The notes beneath the pieces are model-generated. The model did no database searches, was not told where the DNA came from, and saw only the letters and a program-made list of their open reading frames with translations. A DNA stretch of 64,000 nucleotides, taken from positions 10,504,451 to 10,568,450 of the forward strand of contig JALGQZ010000004.1 of NCBI GenBank assembly GCA_023105745.1, given 5' to 3'. Below, in pieces: positions 56,974 to 64,000 of the stretch (position 1 is its first letter; each line of letters opens with the position of its first letter). The position numbers and the translations under genes are program-made. Origin of the DNA: Austropuccinia psidii. Its lineage: Eukaryota > Basidiomycota > Pucciniomycetes > Pucciniales > Sphaerophragmiaceae.

Positions 56974-58742
56974 TGTGAGTCTTAGAGGTAATTTCATACA
57001 CCCAAAAGACCACAAATACAAAAGTAACATATAAATATAAATAAAATAAATTTATTTATATTATTAAAATGAATAGCAAAATATAGATATAAAATTATAT
57101 TCACAATCAAAAATTGAATTAAAATTTAAAGATAAAGTTACATTAAATTTTAAAATTGTGAAATTACATTTATACTTGAAAAAATTAAGTAAAAATGAAT
57201 TTTTAACAAAATTGTAAATAAATAAATAAATTTGGAAAAAAGTTGAATAAAAATTATTATAAATTTTTAACCCAATAAATAAACATATAAAAATTATTTC
57301 ACCATTAGATTCCTCATAAAAAATCAAGTGGGGTCACCTCTGGGTGAAAATCTTGTAACTCAACTCTAAATAAGCTTAAGTTAAGTTTTTAGTATTTTCT
57401 GTATAAAAATTGAAAATCCTCAAAACTTCAATTTAATTCACATCAAATTTAGTGTTAATCACCAAAATTTGTGTTAAAATTGAGGTGTTGTGTATATTGT
57501 AGAAGCTATGAGGAATTAGAGTATTTTCAATTGAATTCAATTAAAATCTCAAAATGTGCACATGTATTACATAAGTGAACTTTGATTTACATATGAGGTA
57601 TCAATTATTACTGTACTGAACTGTACAACTTAATTGAATTATATATGTAAATTATAAGTATAATACATGATGAGGAATTAAAGGAAAAATAAATTGGAAA
57701 GATTAAATTTGGGGCGGGAAAAGGAACTCCAGCTCTAAGGGGGAGCTACACCCCCAAAATCCTTGCTGACAGGCGTGTGGTGTCAAGATTCACGCAAAGG
57801 TTCATCACTTTTGGCCTGGAATTGAGTTACAGGGTCTGTGGACTCAATTGATGATGAGGTTTTGATACCAACTGGGGTAGTTTTAGCTGTTGCCAAGAGG
57901 GTAAAACTACCCTTAAGATAAAAAAATCATAGTAAAAACATTTTTAACTGGTTTCTATGTCCCTTAAACACATTCTTACGAGTTTTGAAGGCTCTAGTCT
58001 AGGTATTGCTATAGTAATGGCTGATTTAAGGGTCTAAAATGGCTAAAAAATGGCTAAAAATGGCTCAAACCAGCCCTTTTTTAGTCTAAACCAGGGTTCA
58101 ATGATGCCATAATTGGCTTTTCTTTGGTCAGAATGTTTTTCACGACTGAAAAGAGCAAATTTTACTTTTGGAGTAAGAAAATTGATGGCTATAAAAGAAT
58201 GTTTTCTTTGCCCCACTTTTCTCTTCATGTTAGAATCTTTTCCTTACATAATAAGTTTAAAAATTCTTAAACCAATCAATAAAAGATTCCAACCACCTTT
58301 CTTAAATAATTTCAAACTTTTTAACCACGTGAAAAAATCATTATAATCATTGTTTGTAACTCTTATAATCATTTTTACCCCTGAACCACCCCAAAAGTGA
58401 ATTAAAGCATCTTTCATCACTGTTAACTTTGTCACTTTGTTTCCAAATTCACTCTGGGCACTTTTGGGCGTGTTCTCTCTATAATATTCTTTTTGAAGAT
58501 ATTGTTCTTTAATTAATTTATTGCAGTTCTTTGCTCAATTAATTCCAATTGAAATTTCTCTTGAAGAAATTTCTTTTGTAGGGTATTTTTGGATAAATTT
58601 TTATTGTGGGTAAAACAATAAATCTTTATAATATTATTTTTTTATAGTAATAAAGTTATAAACAATAAAATTGGTGTGTTTTCTCTTAAAAATAATATTT
58701 CTTACTTTATTTTTAAACAAAGTTTCATATCCACACCTTACA
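56974..58742 (+). repeat. 3' LTR of the Gypsy element
   Basis: 1,769 bp, collinear with 25588-27380. It lacks a short segment near its 3' end (around 58707) and shows scattered differences. It ends ACCTTACA and is followed by TGGAT. Confidence 0.92.
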
Positions 58743-59329
58743 TGGATGGTGACAAAGTTGAGGTGGTTCCTAATTCTGCTGGTCATCCATCCAATACATA
58801 TCCTTCCCAGGATCCTTCCAAGAGATTCCAAAGTCAAGTCATCCCCAGTACCCCCAGAACACTCCAACCCACTCTTGCTACCATCCCTACTTCCATTCCT
58901 CCTGCTTCACGACACTATTCCCACACCAGGACTGCCTTGAATCCAGAAGTAAGACCATCCCCCATCCAACAATCCAGGAACTCACCCATAGTCGCCTCAC
59001 AACAACTTCAAACTGTGGCCAGTACCAGTAGAAGAAGAGAAGAACTTTCTCCTTTGCTGTTTCCTGCCGCGCAAGTGTTTCAGAATAGGGTTAAATTGCC
59101 TATCCGAGTTACCAGAGAAGATCCAAATAGGGCAAGTGATAATCAGGATGCTACTTCCAGGTTATTTAGGAGGGTTGATAGAAATAGTAGGGAGGTGATT
59201 ATGTATGCTAATGATAGGACTATTCCAGGGACTGCTTCTGAGGAGACAGCTGCAAAATTTTCCTGGTATGAAGATGAGTTGATGAATGATTTCCAGAAAA
59301 CTTTTGAATATTTGGGTACAGATGACTAG
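58743..59329 (+). pseudogene. Zinc-cluster repeat gene, 3' part
   Basis: Resumes the gene broken at 25587, beginning with the duplicated TGGAT. It reads GDKVEVVPNSAGHPSNTYPS, then KRFQSQVIPSTPR, RRREELSPLLFPAAQVFQ, RLFRRVDRNSREVIMYAND, and ends FEYLGTDD with TAG at 59327-59329. This part is open, although the 5' part has stops. The C-terminal half looks like a conserved folded segment of this rust family. Function unknown. Confidence 0.7.
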
Positions 59330-59345
59330 TTTACTTTTCCTTTTT

Positions 59346-61123
59346 TGTGAGCCTTAGAGGTAATTTCATATACCCAAAAGACCACAACATACAAAATTAA
59401 CATATAAATATAAATAAAATAAATTTATTTATATTATTAAAATGAAAATCAAAATATAAATATAAAATTAAAAATTTAATTACAATTTAAAAATAAAATT
59501 ACATTTATACTTGAAAAAATTAAAGTAAAAATGAATTTTTAATAAAATTGTAAAAAATTAAATAAATTTGGAAAAAAGTTAAATAAAAATTATTATAACT
59601 TTTTATCCAATAAATAAACATATAAAAATTATTTCACCATTTGATTCCTCACAAAAAATTAGGTGGGGTCACCTCTGAGTGAAATTTTTGTAACTCAACT
59701 CTAAATAAGCTTAAATTAAGTTTTTAGTATTTTCAATACAAAAGTTGAAAATCCTCAAAACTCTAATTTAATTCACACCACATGTGGTGTTAACCATCAA
59801 TCTTTGTGTTAAAATTGAGGTGTTGTGTTTAGTTTAGAAGTTATGAGGAATTGAAGTATTTTCAATTGAATTCAATTGAAATGTCAAAATGTGCGCGTGT
59901 ATTACATAAGTGAACTTTGATTTACATATGAGGTGTCAATTATTACTGTATTGTACTGTACAATTCAATTGAATTACATATGTAAATTATAAGTATAATA
60001 CATGATGAGGAATTAAAGGAAAAAATAAATTGGGGGGGAAAAGGAACTCTAGCTCTAAGGGAGAGCCAGACCTTCAAAATCCTTGCTGACAGGCGTGGGA
60101 TGTCAAAATTCACGCAAAAGTTCATCACTTTTGGCCTGGAATTGAGTTACAGGGTCTGTGAACTCAATTGACAATGAGGTTTTGATACCAACTGGGGTAG
60201 TTTTAGCTGTTGCCAAGAGGGTAAAACTACCCTTGAGATAAAAAGAACTTAGCAAAAACGGTTTTAACTGGTTTCTACGCCTCTCACACACTTTCTGACG
60301 TGTTTTGAAGGCTCTAGACCAGGTATTGCTATAGTAATGGCTGATTTAAGGGTCTAAAATGGCTAAAAATGGCTTAAACCAGCCCTTTTTTGGTCCAAAC
60401 CAGGGTTCAATGATGCCATAATTGGCTTTTCTGTTGTCAGACTGTTTTTGACGACTGACAAGAGTAACTTTTACTTTTGGAGTAAGAAAATTGGTGGCTA
60501 TAAAAGAATCTCTTCTTTGACCCACTTTTCTCTTCATGTTAGAATCTTTTCCTTTTATTAATTAGTTTAAACACTGTTAAACCAATCAATAAAAGATTCC
60601 AACCACCATTTTTAAATCATTTTACCCTTTTAACCACGTGAAAAATCATTATAATAATTCTTTGTAACTCTTATAATCATTTTTTCCCCTGAACCACCCC
60701 AAAAGTGAATTAAAGCATCTTTCATCACTGTAAACTTTGTCACTTTGTTTCCAAATTCACTCTGGTCACTTTTGGGTGTGTTTTCTCTTTAATATCCTTT
60801 TTAAAGACTTTGTTTTTTAATTAATTGCTTGCAGTTCTTTTCTCAATTAATTCCAATTGAAATTGCTCTTGAAGAAATTTCTTTTGTAGCCTTAAAATAT
60901 TGCTTGTAGAGTATTTTTTGGATAAATTTTTATTGTTGGTAAAACAATAAATTTTTATAATATTATTGTTTTATACTAAAAAAGTTATAAACAATAAAAT
61001 TGGCGTGTTTTCTCTTAAAAATAATATTTCTTACTATTTTTAATTGATTTTTACCTTATACAAATTTTGAGGAGAGGCAAAGTACTTGATTTTTTAATCA
61101 AAGTTTCATATCCACACCTTAAA
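59346..61123 (+). repeat. Solo LTR of the same Gypsy family
   Basis: 1,778 bp starting TGTGAGCCTTAGAGG and ending ACACCTTAAA (the usual ACA end has one change), flanked by TTTTT on both sides (59341-59345 and 61124-61128). It is 16 bp beyond the stop of the zinc-cluster gene. No internal domain remains. Confidence 0.88.
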
Positions 61124-61499
61124 TTTTTTGTGTTTTGTTTGACTTCTATCCCCACTCTTATAGCTATTAAAATGAAAAATAAAAAATAATTGGAACCTAC
61201 CAGTACATGATTGTGGAGGGGATGATGCTGCTCTTCAAAAAAGAAGTAAAAGAAATATACAAGTAAAGAAAAGAAAGAAAATGAGAGAAAAAGAGATTAG
61301 TGAAAGGACAATAGAAGAATTCCTGAGTTTGCCCTTCTTGTGGTGAGTTGCTTGATTTTTGGCACATTGTTTGAAAAATAAAAATAAAGCATTTGATTCT
61401 CACAGAGTGGCCAAGGTGATGTTTTGCAAAAAGTAGAACCCTCAGGGATGCATACCAGGAGATGGAGCTTACTTTCATAACTTCCACTCCCCACCAAGC
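61124..61499. other. AT-rich spacer
   Basis: Purine-rich and AT-rich non-coding sequence between the solo LTR and the next LTR. Nothing is recognised. Confidence 0.4.
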
Positions 61500-62992
61500 T
61501 GTCACAACCATGGCAATTCACCTCCTTGGATCCCCATATGGCATATCAAGCCCCAGTTCTTTTATGGCCAATTGGCCATATCCATCACCAGTGGCCAATA
61601 TGGCCATTTCATCATCTTATGGACCATTTATGGCCATTTGTGTTTTGAGGCCTTCATGGCCCTTAACCTCAATCCAGAACCCATAGCGGCAATTTATGCC
61701 CAAATGGGTATTTCTGGTCATTTCCCTCAAAACCCGGGGAATGGCCCAAATGGCTGTGTTTGGCCATTTGGGCTCATAATGCGCATTTGCGCACTTTTTG
61801 CGCACTTTGCGCATTTGCGCATATTTGCACACATTTGCGCACTTTTGCACATTCTGTGCACTTTTGCGCACTTTGACGCAAAGTGTCCAAAAGACACTTT
61901 CCCGCCTCTTGGGCCAGTTTTTGGCTCAGAACCCAAAAGTGGCTAAAAACCCCAAAGGGCCCAGAAACACCTTTCCAAGCTCTGAAGCCATCACATCCAT
62001 CCTTTTCCCCTCTGCCTTTCCATCTCAAGACCTTTGGACATAACCTTCTTGCCAATGAACCAATATGCCATAAATGATGTTATAGATCATTGTGCATCAT
62101 TTTTCAACAGCAATTCAATGGTGGAAATATCAAATGGTCATTTCAACATTCCAACATCTCATCACGTCATCAAGGCACCCAATCAGTCAGAGGAATCATG
62201 AAGGCTCAAGAGCAAGTGTTTCAGCTTCAAAGACCAATGATGCCATCAAGCAGTCATTGGTTATTCTCACTCCAAGTATTCCTCCCAAGGGAATACTGTC
62301 AATTCATTCTCAAAGTGTATTCAAGAGGCAGTCCCAAAGGAAGTTGTCAAGTGTCAAAGCTCCACTCAATCCATCTTGGCAACCATATTCATTTCAATAC
62401 AGTCTGGATCCATAAAGAACTGTATTTCATTTTCAAGCATGGGAAGTTCATTCAACCAAATTCAATTTCAATATTAGCCAGCTGTATCAGTTCCCAAAAC
62501 AATCAATACAGCCTCAAGGATCAATACAGATCAGTTTTCAGCCTGAAGAACTCAAGCTCCCAACTTTTCACATATACCGGCTACCCTTTCCACCCTGGGG
62601 GGTTTTTCCCCAGTTAATTAATACACTTTGATTTATTTTTATCTTTATTTTCTTTTCATTTTAGTGAAGCAAATAGTGATATTATTAAGTCAGTCATTTA
62701 GCACTTTTCTCTTTCTCTTTCTTTGCCTGTCAATGGATATTTGGTGGTCATATCCTTACTAATTCCATTATTCATTTTGGCAGGTTGAAACAGTGATTAA
62801 GGACTTACTTGGTTGGCTCTTTGGCCATTTGGCTTCCCTTTCCTCTTTTGCATCTCATCTTGTACCTGCATATCTTTTAGAGGAATCCATTCTTATCATT
62901 TTTATTCTTTATTCTTTTGGAGTCTTCCAAGTGAGTTCCCTTATTGCTGAGTGCCAGACCACTCTTGTATTTCCACTAGAGCCCCTGTGACA
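61500..62992 (+). repeat. Probable 5' LTR of a retrotransposon running off the window
   Basis: It begins TGTCACAACC and ends CCCCTGTGACA, giving 6-bp inverted ends TGTCAC/GTGACA. Its last 430 bp is similar to the inverted segment 23220-23640. A TTTGCGCA-rich stretch lies at 61780-61880. The right end is well supported by that similarity; the left end is a guess. Confidence 0.5.
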
Positions 62993-63794
62993 TTATATTA
63001 ATTAACTCGTAATTTCCTTTTTATTCTGTTCATTCTTTCTTTATAATTTCATTCACTCATTTCATCAAAATTATGATTCTTTTACACTTATGAACTTAAT
63101 GATTCATCGCCACCTCTCAATTTTCTTTCATTTGTTCTTCATTTTGAAAATTGAAAGCTGACCCATTCTTATTTTTGTTATTCTTTTAAAATCTTTTCAA
63201 ATAATCAAATTTTCATTTCATTCATAATTCAGGCGTCATCTTGATTTTCTTTGATTTTCAAATTTTTTTATCAAGATATTCAGACACGTTCTTCACATCA
63301 AGATTCATAATTGATTCATTCTTCAAGAATTTTGGTTTTTAAAGAAGAATTCACTTGATTTTGATTGATTGATTGATTTGACATATTTGATATTGACCTC
63401 AAGGAAATTGATTGACCTGAAGATTTCATTGATTTTGCTGATTTTTCACATCAAGATTTTCGACATAAACTGATTTTGCCTCAAGAATTCATTTTGATTG
63501 CTTGATCTTCTGCAAGATTTTGATTTTGATTGATTTGATTCATTGATTTATTGACTTGAAGACTTCATTTTATTTTGATTGATTGATTTACCTCAAGATT
63601 TCATTTTTATTCATTGATTCTTCAAGGCATTGATTTGATTTTGACTTCAAGACTTCATTTGATTTTGATTTATTGACATACTTGAAGATTTTCATTTTGA
63701 TTCATTCATTTTCCTCAAGATTTGATTGTTGACTCTTTTCACTTCAAGAAAATTTTGATTTTTATTCATTTATTTCAATTTTATTCCTGATATC
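62993..63794 (+). other. Leader with TTGATT/TCAAGA-rich repeats
   Basis: 800 bp between the LTR and a gag-like ATG. From about 63240 to 63760 the sequence is made of degenerate TTGATT, TTTTGATTGATTG and CTTCAAGA words. No open frame. Confidence 0.5.
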
Positions 63795-64000
63795 ATGCCT
63801 GTTCAACATTCACCTTTGGCAAGACAGACAAGATCTCAGGCCACAGCTCCAGCTGTTTTCACTCCAACTCCAAGAGCTCCTCTAGATGACACCCCAGAAG
63901 TTCCTCAACTGAGGGCCCAATTAGATAGAGGACCCCGCATGGTTTTCAACATTCATTTCCAATCTTATGGCCATTTCACTTGGGACAATGGGCCATTCAA
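63795..64000 (+). CDS. gag: Gag-like protein N-terminus (cut by window edge)
   Basis: ATG 63795 opens MPVQHSPLARQTRSQ, followed by TPTPRAPLDDTPEVPQLRAQ, and the frame is still open at 64000. I recall this N-terminus from gag proteins of Gypsy elements in Austropuccinia psidii. After LDRGP the sequence (MVFNIHFQSYGHFTWDNGPF) does not fit what I remember, so a recombination or another insertion may start near 63945. The position after an LTR and leader supports a gag role. Confidence 0.6.
   Translation, partial: MPVQHSPLARQTRSQATAPAVFTPTPRAPLDDTPEVPQLRAQLDRGPRMVFNIHFQSYGHFTWDNGPF

Larger units (their letters stand above)
25588..58742 (+). mobile_element. Ty3/Gypsy chromodomain retrotransposon, with nested insertions
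   Basis: LTRs at 25588-27380 and 56974-58742 start TGTGAG and end ACCTTACA. The 5-bp duplication TGGAT lies at 25583-25587 and 58743-58747. The plus-strand internal region holds gag, protease, reverse transcriptase, RNase H, integrase and a C-terminal chromodomain-like segment in Ty3/Gypsy order. Two later insertions split it: a solo LTR (30201-32108) and giant transposon copy A (35507-56781). Several stops and frameshifts, and visible differences between the two LTRs, mark it as old and inactive. It lies inside a zinc-cluster repeat gene. Confidence 0.95.

Noticed and set aside
61780..61880. Repeated TTTGCGCA words that looked like a CRISPR or regulatory array
   Set aside because: The units are 8-12 bp with no unique spacers; it is a simple repeat inside a probable LTR, and CRISPR arrays are not expected in a fungus.
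23220..62992. One very large element with long inverted ends (TGTCACAGGGGCTC at left, inverse at right)
   Set aside because: The right flank does not continue copy C, the inverted match fades after about 430 bp, and both ends fit separate LTRs in opposite orientation.

Overview
This window looks like transposon-dense DNA from a basidiomycete rust fungus. The Ty3/Gypsy proteins, the short gag-like leader beginning MPVQHSP, and the CxxC zinc-cluster protein family (RRYLWSKKDGPF motif) resemble the repeat proteome I remember for Austropuccinia psidii (myrtle rust). That assignment is from memory and was not checked by a search. I see no ordinary host gene; nearly every feature belongs to a mobile element or its remains, and insertions nest inside one another.

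Two copies of one very large cut-and-paste transposon dominate. Copy A (35507-56781, 21,275 bp) and copy B (2264-22949, 20,686 bp) lie in the same orientation and are collinear. Both have about 46-bp terminal inverted repeats starting CACC(G/A)GGGC and 3-bp target duplications (AAA for A, TCT for B), as expected for CACTA/EnSpm-type elements. Copy A sits in the chromodomain of a Gypsy element. Copy B sits in the transposase gene of a third, fragmentary copy C (1-2263 and 22950-23219).

The element carries six genes. In copy A these are: (1) a Tnp2-type transposase (minus strand, two exons, one nonsense codon); (2) an unrecognised rust-type protein (plus, four exons, with an apparent -1 frame change at a conserved A7 run); (3) a RAD5/RAD16-like SNF2 ATPase (minus, five exons, 719 codons, open by my splice model); (4) a GAL4-like C6 zinc-cluster protein (plus, four exons, broken by two TGA codons); (5) a TET/JBP-type 2-oxoglutarate/Fe(II) dioxygenase (minus, about 425 aa, open); (6) an unrecognised 677-aa protein (minus, four exons, open). 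Copy B carries the same six genes as decayed pseudogenes. Five near-palindromes with matching outer arms, four of them with a GGCATGCC-like core, lie between or beside the genes. Three sit about 500-540 bp upstream of start codons. Three minisatellite arrays also belong to the element. Copy B has lost most CpG sites present in copy A, always as TG or CA, which suggests cytosine methylation and deamination of an element that itself encodes a putative 5-methylcytosine oxidase.

The other layers are: a Gypsy element (25588-58742, LTRs about 1.8 kb, 5-bp duplication TGGAT) inserted in a zinc-cluster repeat gene (25045-25587 plus 58743-59329); a solo LTR of a different family inside its coding region (30201-32108, duplication GCTGG); a solo LTR of the same Gypsy family just after the zinc-cluster gene (59346-61123); a 464-bp miniature LTR element (15404-15867) inside copy B; an LTR-derived piece on the minus strand (23220-23983); and the start of another LTR retrotransposon running off the right edge (about 61500-64000). 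I found no CRISPR array, rRNA gene or convincing tRNA gene.
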